From Oegoconia quadripuncta (Eukaryota; Arthropoda; Insecta; Lepidoptera; Autostichidae), in contig OX438748.1 of NCBI GenBank assembly GCA_949316235.1, forward strand, positions 9,861,001 to 9,925,000: a DNA stretch of 64,000 nucleotides, read 5' to 3'. The stretch's first letter is position 1; every line of letters starts with the position of its first letter. Positions 1-12,012 of this stretch are shown here, piece after piece. The notes below the pieces were generated by a model, which was not told the origin of the DNA, did no database searches, and saw only the letters and a list, made by a program, of their open reading frames with translations. The position numbers and the translations under genes are program-made.

Positions 1-49
1 TCTCGTTACAAAAAAAAATATTCAAACCGAAACTGTCTGATGTGAAGAA

Positions 50-180
50 GTATTTACGTATACACCCTCATCCCAAACAGGGTGGTCGTAGATATCCCAA
101 ATATTAGCATTTGGTTGTTCCAAGCAATGAGAGTTTAATGCGTGAAACATTCACGCTCACCTTACGATGAAGCACTTAAT
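50..180 (-). repeat. Family E dispersed repeat, partial copy
   Basis: The GATATCCCAAATATTAGC and GAGTTTAATGCGTGAAAC words recur in reverse orientation at 24.6, 43.4 kb and in forward orientation at 35.5, 42.0, 51.6 and 53.4 kb. No coding capacity is seen. The class is unclear; a MITE-like element is possible. Confidence 0.5.
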
Positions 181-1160
181 TAAATTGTTATTAATTTGTT
201 ACACCTTTGAATATAATTTGGAAACATTGGACACACCCTGGTTAATTAATTTGCAAGGCTGAAGTGGTCATCTGCGTCATACACACGTGTCTGTTGTCTA
301 AGCGTGAAGCTTCCACGGGCATACTATTTATAGATCTGTCGTCGGAAATACACAGTGTAATTTAAATTTTCGGGATTGCACATTAATTTAAATCAAACTC
401 ATTTTGTCGCTGTAAAATCCTGACTAACACAGGGTCAACTCATATTCCTGAGGGTGACATAGTTTATTATGATGACTAAAGGGTTTATTGATGGAAGTAA
501 AGTTATTATAAAATGAGGAGCTTTCAAAAATCTTGGATAGTTCCACTTTTCCATTGCCAAGTGACTGTGAAAATACATTGCAGTTATGTCACGGGCTTAA
601 GATATTCAAAATATATCCCATACTTTACAATCAACGCCACTTTCAGTCGTATGTGCTCTGTTCAAGGTCTAATAATTCAAGGGGTCTATTGTTACATTAT
701 TAGTTTCGAAGCGAGCTTATTTTGAATTCGTTGGAAGTCTTTTGACGTCACATTGCAAATAATTCACTCAAAGTGTGTCTTTTGTCAGTTATTTAATCAT
801 AACGGTTTTGTGAAGAAGAGACTCCAGGTAATTGTAATCGCAGTAGCCTAAAATTATGTTCACACTTGTAGTCACGATGTTTTTACCACTTCCTTCTAAT
901 TTTATATCATTCACATTAACCCATTCTATCATTATTATTGTCTTTATTATGTTCTTAATTTACACCAAATATTTGAAATATATAAAGCGAAGTAATAATG
1001 TTATTTATACTATTATATTATATATAATTTTGTATTATTTTTAATTCCTTTATAAACACTGAACAAAGAAATTATAGGTCTATCAGTATCAAGGGTCCGT
1101 CACAATCCATAATACCGTAAGTATAATAAAATTCTGCAATAATTATTTAAAATAAAATTT
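181..1160. other. AT-rich stretch with no recognised feature
   Basis: Two short open frames (513-725 and 856-1044, plus) have low-complexity or Ile/Tyr-rich translations without a recognisable domain or context. Nothing else stands out. Confidence 0.5.
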
Positions 1161-1450
1161 AACCGTCGTGGGTTGGATCCCCAGCGGGGTACATATTTAA
1201 GTACTCGGTTTGGTTGGTGGTAGGGCATTTTAAATGTCCGCCTGGCTAACAACCACCATCTTAGCTAATTCTGCTGCCAAACAGCAATGTTAATAGCATT
1301 GTTATGTTCCTGTTGTCAAAGATAAGATAGCCAGTTCCCCAAATGTTGGAGATTCCGGGTCAGTACGCTTCCACCTTCGGCCTTATCTTCACTTAACATC
1401 AGGTGTGATTGAGGTCAAGTGCTAACCCCGATGTGCATAAAAAAAAAAAT
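1161..1450 (+). mobile_element. SINE family S1, 5'-truncated copy
   Basis: It matches the full copy at 60992-61319: the GTACTCGGTTTGGTTGGTGG, TGTCCGCCTGGCTA, CAGCAATGTTAATAGC and CAGGTGTGATTGAGGTCAAG segments occur in the same order and it ends in an A-run after GTGCATA. The box A half of the tRNA-like head is missing. Confidence 0.7.
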
Positions 1451-1873
1451 TTAAGTAACTTTGTGTATGAAAATTGCAACGGTAAACAACATAAGATTAT
1501 AAAGTTTAATAATTTCCTTTGTACTAATATAAGTTTGTATTGATTAAAAACTCTTTAGTTACCGCATAGGAGCTAATTGCAGTTTTCTTGTGGTATAATA
1601 ATAATGAATTTAAAAGCCCTGGAGTAGACAAACTTCGCTTAGCCGTTGCAAACTGTTGTGTGGATTAAGCTGCTTTTGAAACTTGTTAAACTAGATTAAC
1701 TTCAATTTCACCAAGCGCTTTTTTAACCCCTTTAGTTTTCAATTTCAACAAATACTGTAGTAGTTAATAATTACTTTTAACTTTAATATTTTATAAGTTA
1801 CTAGCTTTCTGCCTGCGACTGCGAATTAGTTTATGTAAAATTTAAGGATTAATAGGAACAGAATATTTTGTTA

Positions 1874-2114
1874 GACCTCAATCACATTTGATGGAAATTG
1901 AAGAGGCCGAAGGCGGCTCAACTCATTTAGAATATCTTATTCAAACAGCCGGAACACAATACTAATATCAACATTTGACTTAGATAAGATGGTGGTAGCT
2001 GATTAAGCGGATAATTCAAAATGCCCTACCTGGTGGTACAAACATGTGAGAATCGAACCTGGGACCTCCGTTTTGTAAACGTTATGTTGTTTACATTGAA
2101 CCACGGTGGCAGTT
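1874..2114 (-). mobile_element. SINE family S1, diverged reverse copy
   Basis: Read on the minus strand it has the tRNA-like head (CCACGGTGGC, GGTTCGATTC) and the body words shared with the other S1 copies, but with many substitutions and a shortened tail. It faces the plus copy at 1161-1450. Confidence 0.6.
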
Positions 2115-2338
2115 AATATACTCCTTTTCATTACAAAATTTCATCCAAGTTCGTAAAGTTGTTTATGCAGGGCTGAGTAACAAGGATCTTTCATATTTAT
2201 TAGTTTGTAATAAAACAAGAGAAAACCTTTTTAAATGCACTTTAAAGGCAAGAAAACTTAAATTAATAAAATAAATCGCAGTCCTCACCAAGGGAAGCCA
2301 TCTCTAGAAAGGAAGAATTATGTTAAAAATAAAAATTC

Positions 2339-2393
2339 ACTTATCATCAGGTGTGATTGAGGTCAAGTACGAACCCGTCGTGCATAAAAAAAA
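2339..2393 (+). mobile_element. SINE family S1, 3' tail fragment
   Basis: Only the last part remains: ATCAGGTGTGATTGAGGTCA through GTGCATAAAAA. A similar tail-only scrap is at 13618-13661. Confidence 0.55.
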
Positions 2394-2640
2394 ATACAAA
2401 TTGTTGCCACAGATTAAAATGTATGTTCATGTACTGAACAAGTGGGTTGTGAGATTGAACCTAGGAATTCTCATTTAATGAGTTTAATGCAAATTTTAGT
2501 TCGACTTCTATCTGGCATGGAATGAAACACATTTTAATTACAAATTGAATTTCAGTCAATAATTCTTCTTCTAAATCTCTTTTAATTTCATGGTTACGCC
2601 CTTTTTTTACATTCTGAGTAGAATCACTGATATCACTAGA

Positions 2641-2676
2641 TCCAATAGTTATAGGTACTAACCTATAACTATTGGA
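2641..2676. repeat. Perfect 16-bp stem, 4-nt loop hairpin
   Basis: TCCAATAGTTATAGGT is followed by ACTA and then its exact reverse complement. It lies in AT-rich DNA just before the family C element. No terminator-like T-run follows. Confidence 0.8.
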
Positions 2677-3219
2677 GATAGTTGATGAACTAAATTTTTC
2701 ATCCTTAAACAAGTTTCCAAAACATTTCCCCTTTAGGCAATAAGAATAAAGATGTGCTTCGACTGAAATAGAGTACTCTATTAACCTGATAGACAATTTG
2801 TTCGAAGGGACCATTGAATTGCTCTCTTCAATCGTCATGAGTGGACGAAGGCTCAATACTTTTACTTCCAACAGACGTCTGAACGGTATAAATAGGCACC
2901 TAATAAAATGTTCTATCGTAATTTCCGTCACTTGATCCTAAATTAACATTAATTGAAAATTTTGAAAACCCTGAGAAAAAAAAAACGATTGTAACACCCA
3001 GATAAACGTAACCTTATTGAAACCTAAATATCAAACATGGCGAAGAACCTATCCCCGAGTGAAATAGTAAAATTAAGCGAAATTGAAAATTTTGACGTTC
3101 CAAGAAAGACCATGATTATCATCGAAATGATCCAAGAAACAGTGTAAAAAGCTAAAACTCTTCGAAACGGCTTAACCGATTTTCATTAATTATGACTAAG
3201 AACCTATCTTCTCATTTAG

Positions 3220-3742
3220 TCTAACTAATATTATACGTGCGAAACTTTGGATGTTTGTTTCTTTATTTTTTGATTGTTTATTTGTTTGTTTATTGCTCAA
3301 TTACGGCAAAACGGATGAACGGATTTGGTATATAGGTAGAATATTATAGACGACCTGTTTGGTGTTGTGGTTAGCAACTCTGACCACTATACCAAAAGGT
3401 TGCGGGTTCGAATCCCGCTAGAGGCATATGTTTGTGCGATGAATACGGGCATGTGTACCCGAGTTATGGATGTTTTCATTTATAATAAGTATTTATTTAC
3501 AAAAAAAAATGTATTTATGTAGTATATCAACCATCTGGTGTCCACAACACAAGCTTATTGCTTACTGTGGAACTAGATGGCGCTGGGTATATGTCTAAGG
3601 ATATTTATTTATTTATTATATACCTTGGATTGAGACATAGGATAATTTTTTTCGTGATTATTTAAAGTGAGTAGTTCCCGCGGGATAAACAAATTTCCGC
3701 GATAAAGTTATTCTACGCAGGCGAAGCCGCGGGCGGAAAGCT
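3220..3742 (+). mobile_element. Helitron-like non-autonomous element (family A), split by a SINE
   Basis: It starts CTAACTAATATTATA and ends GCGGGCGGAAAGCTAG followed by T. Across copies in this window (3.2, 16.9, 44.2, 52.5 kb and others) the ends read TC...CTAG, with A before and T after at several sites, as expected for Helitrons. The subterminal GC-rich segment GGCGAAGCCGCGGGC can form a short hairpin. It resembles the lepidopteran Lep1 group (from memory). Confidence 0.6.
3349..3613 (+). mobile_element. SINE family S2, full copy with 7-bp target duplication
   Basis: It is flanked by TATTATA at 3342-3348 and 3614-3620. The head is tRNA-like, with GTGTTGTGGTTAGCAACTC (box A-like) and GGTTCGAATCC (box B). 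The tail contains ACTGTGGAACTAGATGGCGC and ends in TTTA repeats. It sits inside the Helitron-like element and is therefore younger than it. Confidence 0.75.
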
Positions 3743-3796
3743 AGTCTTTAATATAAAAAAACCACGCTTAAATCGTAGCACTCATTACTGAGATAC

Positions 3797-3917
3797 ATAC
3801 ATACATATGTACATAAAGTCACGTCTGTTTCCCGTAGGGATAGGCAGAGATCAGACTTCCACTTGCTATGATCCTGACACACCTCTTTTGCTTCATTCAC
3901 TCTCATAAGATTGTTCA
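3797..3917 (-). mobile_element. 121-bp 5'-truncated RTE retrotransposon tail with 11-bp target duplication
   Basis: TACTGAGATAC occurs at 3786-3796 and 3918-3928. The minus strand between them encodes NNLMRVNEAKEVCQDHSKWK, the usual C-terminus of RTE-type reverse transcriptases, also seen at 40.7 kb on the plus strand. Only the extreme 3' end inserted. Confidence 0.7.
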
Positions 3918-4030
3918 TACTGAGATACGTCCGGATAAAAACTAGACACGTGCGAAATACATGTGACCCGTCGTTTTTTGTTTGGGAGCTAAAACTATTA
4001 ATATCGATCTTGAACCTGCTGGGGCAAGTA

Positions 4031-5382
4031 GTGTTATGGATGACTATCAATTTCAAGCACGACCATTCTTAACTGTCTTATCTTAAACAACCGAGTGGGC
4101 TGTTTATTTGTTTATACTCCACGTTCATAAAAATAAGTGCCATGTAATATTTTTGCAGCTACACACAATCAATTTGCTAAATCACGAATAAATTAGAAAA
4201 GTTGTTCAAATAAGGATAAAATAAAAACTTTATGCCCACATTTCAGTGCCTACCTAAAGAATTAGTAAGGAACACTCATCCATCACGCAAGACTGGACTC
4301 GCACTTGAGTGGGCTTTTTCTTTTATCGTCTTTGTAAAAGAAATTTAATAAAAGAAGACCCGTTATATGAATTGGAACTAATCATTGACCTAACTTGTAC
4401 GGATGATTTAAGTATGGTAATAATTTGTTGCTTTTACAAGTAGGTATATACAAGATAGGTCTGTTAAACAGGTCTTGTACGGGAATATATTAAACTAGGG
4501 GTGCCCGGACTTATTATAGAATCGGTGATCGACCATAAAATATATAATTAAGTCTTGGATATACGTACGAAAGAAAAGCGTCCCATTTAAATAAGTTTTT
4601 TTCTATTATAGTGTAAGTAAACATGAATTCCAAATATATCCACATTAAATGAAATTCAACATTCAACGAATTAGACTGAAAAATCATAATCAAATTGATA
4701 TAAATCTCAACTGTAAGGCACACTTACAAAATGAGAGAGAAACTCAAAACATTGATAATGTTATTTACGTTGGATGGGTGTCTGTCTCATTGTGACCAAA
4801 GAAAAGACAAAAGGGCTTATAATATCAAAACTGGTAAACAATAATTTGTAGGAACGATTCAAAGTAAATAAAGTCCCTGTCAAATTCAACTTGGAAATTT
4901 CGCATTCTCCAAGTTTATATTTTAGAATAAATCAGTTCTAAACAACACCTCCATTTAACGAGGGCGAACCTAACAAAAAGGCAAAAAAAGGAAAAGGCCT
5001 CTTAAAGGTTATTTTTCCATGGTGAACCCTCAATATTTCCTCATTTGCCTTTATAAGCGCAGTATTTGTGTAAAGAGAGGGAAAAAAAGACCAATAAATA
5101 CCAGTGCGTTCCAATGTTTTAAAATTAACGTACCTACCGTAGATAATGACTAATGGTGGAAGTAAATAATGATTCAACGTAGCGAAATTGCTGGCAGTTT
5201 TGACGACAAAATGGTTGTACACCAAACATTCATCAAGTATGTTCGCACAAAGTGAATGAGTAATTATACATGCACCATACGTTGCTGTGCATATTGCGGC
5301 GACCTCGCTTACCAAATAGGTATAGCCTATTTCATGGGTAGACTTCCGTTAAACTTTTCTTATCAAATACACTTTATTTTAC
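4031..5382. other. No recognised gene or repeat
   Basis: AT-rich DNA with open frames of up to about 125 codons (4938-5315, minus) whose translations show no recognisable motif and which lack start or splice context. Nothing supportable was found. Confidence 0.45.
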
Positions 5383-6240
5383 AATCATCATCATATCAAC
5401 CGCAAGAACTCCACTGCTGAACATAGGCCTCCCCCATAGAACTCCGGAGCGACCGATTGGAAGCGGCCTGAATCCGCGATTTCTCACGACCTATATGAGG
5501 TCGTCTGTTTACCTTGTGAGTGGACGTCTTCGCTGCGTCTGCCGGTGCATGGTTTCCACTCGAGAACTTTAATGCCCCACCGGCTATCAGTTCTTCGAGC
5601 TATGTGCCCTGCCCACTACCTTTTCAACTTGCTAATTTGCTGGGCTATGTTTTGTTTGACTATAGATTTCCTCATTCCTGATTCGATCAGGTAATGAAAC
5701 GCCGAGCAGCACCTTGTCACAGCCGTTGAGTGATTTTGAGTTTTCTTATGCGGCCCCCGTTTCAGCAGATTCGACTTCAAGCAGTGAGGAATTTTGGATG
5801 GAAAGACGGTGCGCAGTTTCCGAATGCTCATTCGAGTTGGTTTCGTCGATTGGCCCTCGAAATTGGACCTGTCTAGTTGGATCTCTTGTCCTAATTAGAC
5901 ATACTCGTTACAACCTCCAGAGTGGAGTTCCCAACTGATATTGGTGTGGGCATGACATGGCCATTCGTAATAATTTTCGTTTTCTCCGTGTTCATCTTAA
6001 GGGTCACTTGTTGTGATACTCGAGCAGTGTTTTATAGAGTCTGCCATGATTACAATTTCGTCGGCAAACCGAAGGTGAGTGATATAGGTACTCGATATTT
6101 ATGTTGATGCCGAATCCTTGCCATTTCAGGAGTTTGAAGGAATCTTCCAGTGCGACAGTTTCATCTACACTACAGCAGAATCTCTCTCGTGCTCCTGGTC
6201 CTGTACTCGAATTGACGAACATTGTACAAAATAACATTTT
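5383..6240 (-). pseudogene. RTE-type reverse transcriptase relic (3' half)
   Basis: The minus strand, read across several frames, gives in order: KLLKWQGFGININIEYLYH, FADEIVIMAD (the catalytic FADD box with its second D changed to E), a YV*LGQEIQLDRSNFE segment, KLRTVFPSKIPHCLKS, and a C-terminal KLKR*WAGHIARRTDSRWG. These match the end of the RT and thumb of RTE/BovB-like elements. Stops and frame shifts make it dead. The 3' end carries the CACTGCTGAACATAGGCCTC tail seen again at 16.4 and 37.9 kb. Confidence 0.8.
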
Positions 6241-7995
6241 ATATACAGGATTTTAGCGATATCGATATTATAGGTTTCGCATCATTGAAATCCCTTACGA
6301 CCAATCAGCACTCTTCACCACAAGCTAAAAATTTGTGACCCCGAGGATAGGTAGATAAAGTACCTACATATGCGTCTCAATTGGTTTAGCACTCAGTGGT
6401 TTGAATGATAACAATGAAATATAAAATTTGAAGGAAAAAATAAAATATAAATTTTATATTTTTAAATTTAAAGGAAAATAAATATTGTTAATAATGCTAC
6501 TTCGAACGCTACATCAAAATCCAGAAATTTCATATGATAATATATTTCCAAGTATGTTCTACATCTACACCAATAGAAATGTCATTAGGAATAAACAGAA
6601 TAAATTATAATATACAAGTACTAGTACTTGAAATAAAAAACGCAAAATAAGTTCGATTGTCATTCATCACTGTTTGTTTAAGTTAATGTATGGCAGGTCA
6701 TTTATTACATTGCCTACTATTACCAAACTTATTTACTCGTATTTGGTACTATGGAAAATAACATGCTGCAAGGCACACACGTCTCCCCTACTATTAACGA
6801 CCAAATGTGAAGGACAAAGAATATTTCGCAAAAGGAATCGAGCATAATAATAAAGAATATCTAGTTTTTGTACCTGTTACATACTCGTATTATTCTCGCA
6901 AATAGCACGAGAGTAAAGTTCTCCCGACGTCTACATATTTCACTAAAACAACTTATAGATCCTTATGTCCCATGAATGTCAAATGAAGCACCCAAACTTT
7001 GGGGAGAAAAGGTAACTTGCGCGAGTGATAAAGTAGAGGATTCCTTCTGCATATTTTTATGTTGACTTCCTTATCCTTGTACTAATGGTTGCCTTCAGAA
7101 GACATTTACTTCTTGTTATTTGGTCAAAATAATTACAAAGAAGTTGTTTTCTATAGACAATTAGTATGCATTACAATGCCTCAATATTAACATGGGCCTC
7201 CAAACTAATGATCGAATTTGTTATTTTCAAAGAGATTGCAAATATATGTTGATAATCTCACTGGGATTTAGATACCACAAATGTGATTGAGTTCATAAGT
7301 TCATAAATTCAATCATATTTTAATCCTGGATCAGACGCTAAACTAAATTAAACTGGCCAAGGGTACAGATTATGCTATAATCACGATATTAGTTGACGTG
7401 GATAATATTTCAACTGATGTGTGAATTCATAAGGATAGTATAATAATGTAGACAATCCATGATGCGAGGCTCTCATTAATCTGGTATTGCTATAAGCGAT
7501 GCTAATTACACCTAGAGCGAAGCCATGGTGTGGCGCATGATTTACAGTATGCTGCTGATTACGGCTGATAGATTATCAATACTTAGCCTAATATTTGAAT
7601 AAAATAAATTTCACAGTTATGGAGCTGTATGTTATATTTATTTGTAATACTCATAAAAGATTCAATTGAATGTCTTCATCCTTATACTCTCCCAATTACT
7701 TAGAGTAGACTTTAGTTTATTTCATTGTCTTTTTTTTTCATTGTCTCTCATACCGCGCTCCTCCAAATTGTTTTTTTTACAAAATATCTATTCTTTTTCA
7801 GCCCTGTTTTTGGTACTGTTATTCCTTTTTCCGTGTTACCATTAATTGAAAACTGTATTGCTAAAGCTGAGGTTCTCTGATAAAGGTAAGGACTCTGACT
7901 TCCTTTGCTGACCATTGATCTTGGCATTCGACTACATTCGAGGAATTAATCAATTATAACCATGTGGCCGATGTGTGTACTTCATCATCCACAGC
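6241..7995. other. AT-rich spacer, nothing recognised
   Basis: No open frame of note, no repeat shared with the rest of the window, and no structured element seen. Confidence 0.45.
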
Positions 7996-8095
7996 TTTAT
8001 ACCTACGTCCCCACTGTTGGGGCACAGCCTCCTCTCCCTGGGAGAAGGTTTGGGATATAGTCCACCACGCGGACCCAGTGCGGATTGGTGGGTAC
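7996..8095. repeat. Dispersed repeat fragment
   Basis: CCCCACTGTTGGGGCACAGC and CCACCACGCGGACCCAGTGC are words common in lepidopteran SINE-like repeats and related to the body of the element at 56684-56970. Orientation is probably minus. Only about 100 bp remain. Confidence 0.35.
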
Positions 8096-8969
8096 TTATA
8101 GAACGCATTTTAACCCCAGTTTCTGATACAGTAATGAAATGACTTTATTTGCAGTGATATTTGGGTGTTGTGGGCGATAAATCTATTACAATATTCCCGG
8201 AATCTGCTTATTTCAGGCGTTCAAATATTGAATGACTTTAATTATAAATTTTCATTTTTAACTGGTCTACTAATAGGTCATTTAATTACTAACAAAATTT
8301 AATTTCATTAATATTCGTTGATACAGTTATCAGTATCGTCTGATCGTGTATTTTTGACATGAAAGTGCTTACCAGTCAGCCTTTCAGATGGCTTTACTGC
8401 CAAATCCAATGCAAGAATATCTCCAATAAATAAATTATTCATGTAGGAGTCTATAGCCAAGTCAAATCTGGGGCAATCATGAAAGATCGAGTTATTATCA
8501 GCAAAGTGACAGAGGTTAGCGAAAGATTTGCGCGCCTAGTTTTTGGAGTACTAAATGTCTGATATATTACTCCTCCCTTCATTCGGTTAAAACCAGTAAT
8601 CACTGTCTCTACTGGCAGTTATAAATTTGCAAAACAACATGCAATAATCACTCAAAGAATTTTTGCCAAATGAGTCTTACAGTAAAGGTCAAAAATTTAC
8701 TAACCTGTGGAGGTAGCACAGATAGACGGATATACAAAATACTAACTACGTTCGCTCCGACACGGTTGACAATTGATGACGGAATTCGAAGCGCTCTCCA
8801 ACCTCCAATCATTTGGGTGGAATTCGGGAAATTATATTATTTCGCCCTCTCTTTTCACTCTGATTATTTCACTGGCAGCGTCCATTGAAACAAAATATAA
8901 GTAAATAAGTTTTAGACTTCCGTAGCGTAATGTTAATAAAATGATCTTCTACTTTTTTGCTTTTAATTC

Positions 8970-9065
8970 GAAGTCAAATATGTTGTAGGTACATAGAGTA
9001 CACTTAAAATAGTCAGATTTCAAATTTTTTAAGCTACTACTTGTTCTAAATCTAATCTATAACTG
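8970..9065 (+). repeat. Dispersed repeat H, also at 11685-11790
   Basis: GTACACTTAAAATAGTCA and TTTTTTAAGCTACTRCTTGTTC are shared by both places in the same orientation. It is likely a non-LTR 3' UTR relic; the source element is not identified. Confidence 0.45.
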
Positions 9066-9209
9066 AGAGATGTTTTTTACTAACTTCAAAAGAGGAAGTG
9101 GTTGTTAATTATTATTAGTGCTGCCTGCGTTATTGATTTCAATGATTATATTTAATGGGTGAATTTTCTTGTCTTTGTCTTCAAAAAAGGAGTTTCTACG
9201 TTCTTCTGT

Positions 9210-9520
9210 ATGTATTTTTTTTTTATGATTGGATTCGCGTTTGACCACAATCTCACCTGATGGAAAGTGACGATGTGGTCGAAGATGAAGCACGCGATCC
9301 CAGTAAATGCCTATTCACTCTGCTCTTGAAGATCCCAAGGTTGTAGGATTCAGGAAAGACTGACGCCGGAAGGGAGTTCCATGCCTTAGCTGTTCGGATG
9401 ATGAATGAAGAATCGAACTTCTTAGTGCGAATGTTCGGTATATTAACTATATACGGGTGGAATCCCTCCCCAAGCCTAGTGGTCCGAAGATGGAAGGGTG
9501 ACTGTGGAATAAGATTATGT
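9210..9520 (-). pseudogene. CR1/Jockey-group non-LTR retrotransposon 3' fragment
   Basis: It is the reverse-strand counterpart of 50980-51310. On the minus strand it reads the SPFHLRTTRLGEGFHPYIVN, KKFDSSFIIRTAKAWN and LPASVFPESYNLG segments, then a 3' UTR ending in A. Substitutions and a short length make it inactive. Confidence 0.65.
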
Positions 9521-10154
9521 ACATAATATTGTACATTTTAGTGTATGTTTATATTTTCGTCAACTGTTAGCCAATTTTGATAATTATTTTTTTGTTTAGT
9601 TGTAGTAGTCCTATATAAATTTGGCTAAGATCTGATGTTGTGTATCTTTGACGACATAATGATTGTTGCTGAGCTCGGAGCCGGTTTTTTTTGACAACAT
9701 TTGGCGGGTCAATTGTCTTTCAGGGTAATCCCATACATTCGTAAATTATTGACGAACGGATATACACCCCGGAGGTAGAAAAGGGTAATATTTCAAAGTA
9801 ATTGGTACTCACCCTTATCTTATTATTATATCATCAATAGTCTATGAGTCCACTGCGGTTGCCGGTCATTCGCTCGATGTACTTTTTGCATAGTTTTGTC
9901 ATCAAGATAATCTGTGTTTCTTGTGCCGCTTCGTTTCTCATAGTTTTCCTAGTTCATGTGAAACCAACTGACAGAGGTATTGCACTAACCCTAATTAAAT
10001 AACCGATAGCTCAAGTAACCAAGCCGGGTATCATTATAAAAAAATAACATTTCTAATATATTTCCAATAGATTTAACCACTATAGCCATGCACATATTAT
10101 CACTGAAAATTTTCTCTAGGAGTTCTTTTAAAAGTTCTAATAAATCAAGAGATT

Positions 10155-10398
10155 ATGAAATTAGTTACTAATATTATGAATGCAAAACTTTCGATGTTTG
10201 TTTGTTTATTTTTTCGTTTGTTTGTTGCCTAAACACGGCGAAACGGATGTACGGATTTGTTTGAAATTTGATATATAGGTAGAAAATACTCTGGATTAAA
10301 ATACCCCGAAAAAGTGAGTAGGTCTCACGGGATAAACAAATAAAACATATCCGCGATAAAGTTATTCCACACATACCAAGCAGCAGGCGGAAAGCTAG
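10155..10398 (+). mobile_element. Helitron-like family A copy
   Basis: It starts CTAATATTATGAATGC and ends GGCGGAAAGCTAG|T, with the shared GGCGAAACGGATG and CACGGGATAAACAAA blocks. It abuts the TIR element beginning near 10400. Confidence 0.6.
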
Positions 10399-10897
10399 TA
10401 TATAAGGTCTAACAAAATTAACCCGGCAAACGTTGCAGAGGGTATGTATAGAATGTACCTATTACGAAAAAAATAAAAAATAAAACATTAAGGTTAACAG
10501 ATTTTATTCAAAAAATAAAATTTGGAAATGTAAATTTTGTGAGTTGGTCCTTAATGGCCGCGCGCTCTAAGTAGTTTGCTACAACACACAAACACGTGCC
10601 GTGGTATCTTTGAAGACGCTGAAAGGCGACCACTCGCCGCGACTTGCTGTGATTGGTTGGGCCCTGTGCCCCGCCACCCCTATTGGCGTCTTCCATATGA
10701 ACGTTGCCTTTTTTCCTCATTGATAAAATAAGGTACAATCGTAATGAAATAAGTGTGTTGATTTGTATTTTCATTTAAATTTTTTGACTCGGTAACTAAA
10801 TTTTTAAAGCTAGTTTTTTTTATGAATATATTATTTTATTGTCATGTACGTGCAATTGCCAAAGTTTGTCGGGTTAATTTTGTTAGACCCTATATAT
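10399..10897. mobile_element. DNA transposon-like element with about 27-bp terminal inverted repeats
   Basis: GGTCTAACAAAATTAACCCG at 10407 is matched by its near-exact reverse complement at 10872-10891, and the pairing extends to TATATA outside and to GGCAAAC inside. The core (10550-10700) is unusually GC-rich, with two ATTGG (CCAAT) boxes. No transposase frame is seen, so it is non-autonomous. It could alternatively be a host promoter captured between repeats. Confidence 0.6.
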
Positions 10898-11799
10898 GTA
10901 TAAATAACCCACGAAAGGCTAAGCCTGAAACAAATGAACAGTCAAAGGTAAATATTAGTGTCCGTTCTATTTATATCAAGAGTTTTGGGATTATTTTTCT
11001 AAAGGTTAGGTTAATAGTCACAAATTTCAATAGAGAAGACATTGAATTATCTACGTTTATCCTCTAAGTATAAATAGCCAGTTATGGACTTCGAATATCA
11101 TGCATGTTGTAATTACATAGTTGGTATCGCACTCGATTTGAATTTAGTGTGTGTCAAAGACACATTTAAATAAAGTTTCTCATCGTGATTCATTTATGTA
11201 CTTAGTCATTGATAAGGTTTAATAGGACAAGGTTGAGATAGATTTTTCTTTCAAGCATAAGTATATTGTCGTATGGTTTTATGAGTGGATGAGTAGGAAT
11301 TCTTCCAGTAGGTGTCACAAAAAAGAACTTCAGGAATTTGATTCACAGCACAGACTATATTAGCGTCTGCAAGGTTTATTAATATACTGTAAAATCCTCC
11401 CCATGAAACCAATACAAATTTATATATGTAGTAGAAAATTTTCACCGTCAATGAACTGTTATAGGTGCGATTATGAAATGTGTATGATTTACTTAAATAA
11501 TGCATACCCAGAGATGTGCATTAAATATAGGCAAGCTCTGTGGCCCAATGTAAGCAACATAAGGTATACAAAACGGAGATTTTGGTTATTTGCTGTAATC
11601 ATATTTAGCACTCTGGTTGGTAGGTGTTAGTGAATATGGATATATTCAGTTAGCTGGTTAGCTAATCAAAGTCAAAATCAAAAATGCTTTATTTTGTAGG
11701 TACACAGGGTACACTTAAAATAGTCAATTTTACATTTTTTAAGCTACTGCTTGTTCAAAATGCTATTTTTCCCTGAGAAACTCGAGGGGTTGCTTTTAT

Positions 11800-12012
11800 A
11801 ACAACGTTATTTTTATTAAAAAAAGGTTTCTATATTTTATTATTAATTGTGCCTGGCATGCGAACAAGCTGGATATGTCCGGGGATGTTTATCGTCTAAA
11901 TAGTCTGTTATTTTGTAATATAGTTGTTTAATATTCTCCTGTTTTTTTTGTTTTGTTTGACGTGTATGCTTATATACAATAAAGTGTTAAATAAATAAAT
12001 AAATAAATAAAT
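11800..12012. repeat. Retroposon-like tail ending in (AAAT)n microsatellite
   Basis: AT-rich sequence ending ACAATAAAGTGTT followed by about six AAAT repeats (11988-12012). It looks like a non-LTR or SINE 3' end. Confidence 0.45.

Larger units (their letters stand above)
2950..4030 (+). mobile_element. Family C dispersed repeat hosting three later insertions
   Basis: The C sequence (GAAAATTTTGAAAACCC, CTTCGAAACGGCTTAACCGA, CTTTAATATAAAAAAACC, TGAGATACGTCCGGA) matches copies at 32425-32952, 42505-42910 and 61795-62345. It is interrupted by a Helitron-like element at 3220-3742, itself split by a SINE, and by an RTE scrap at 3797-3917. C has no coding capacity; its class is not certain. Confidence 0.65.

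Noticed and set aside
2461..2931. 156-codon open frame on the minus strand
   Set aside because: It begins with GTG; the first ATG is about 31 codons in. It runs through the perfect palindrome at 2641-2676, has no recognisable motif and no gene context.
3370..3425. tRNA-like sequence with box A and box B
   Set aside because: It is the head of SINE S2; the arms do not form a cloverleaf, and the same head occurs in at least six other places with the SINE body. The same applies at 14.4, 43.95, 56.7, 59.95 and 61.0 kb.
5714..6107. Plus-strand open frames within the RTE relic
   Set aside because: They are shadows of the minus-strand RTE relic and carry no motifs.
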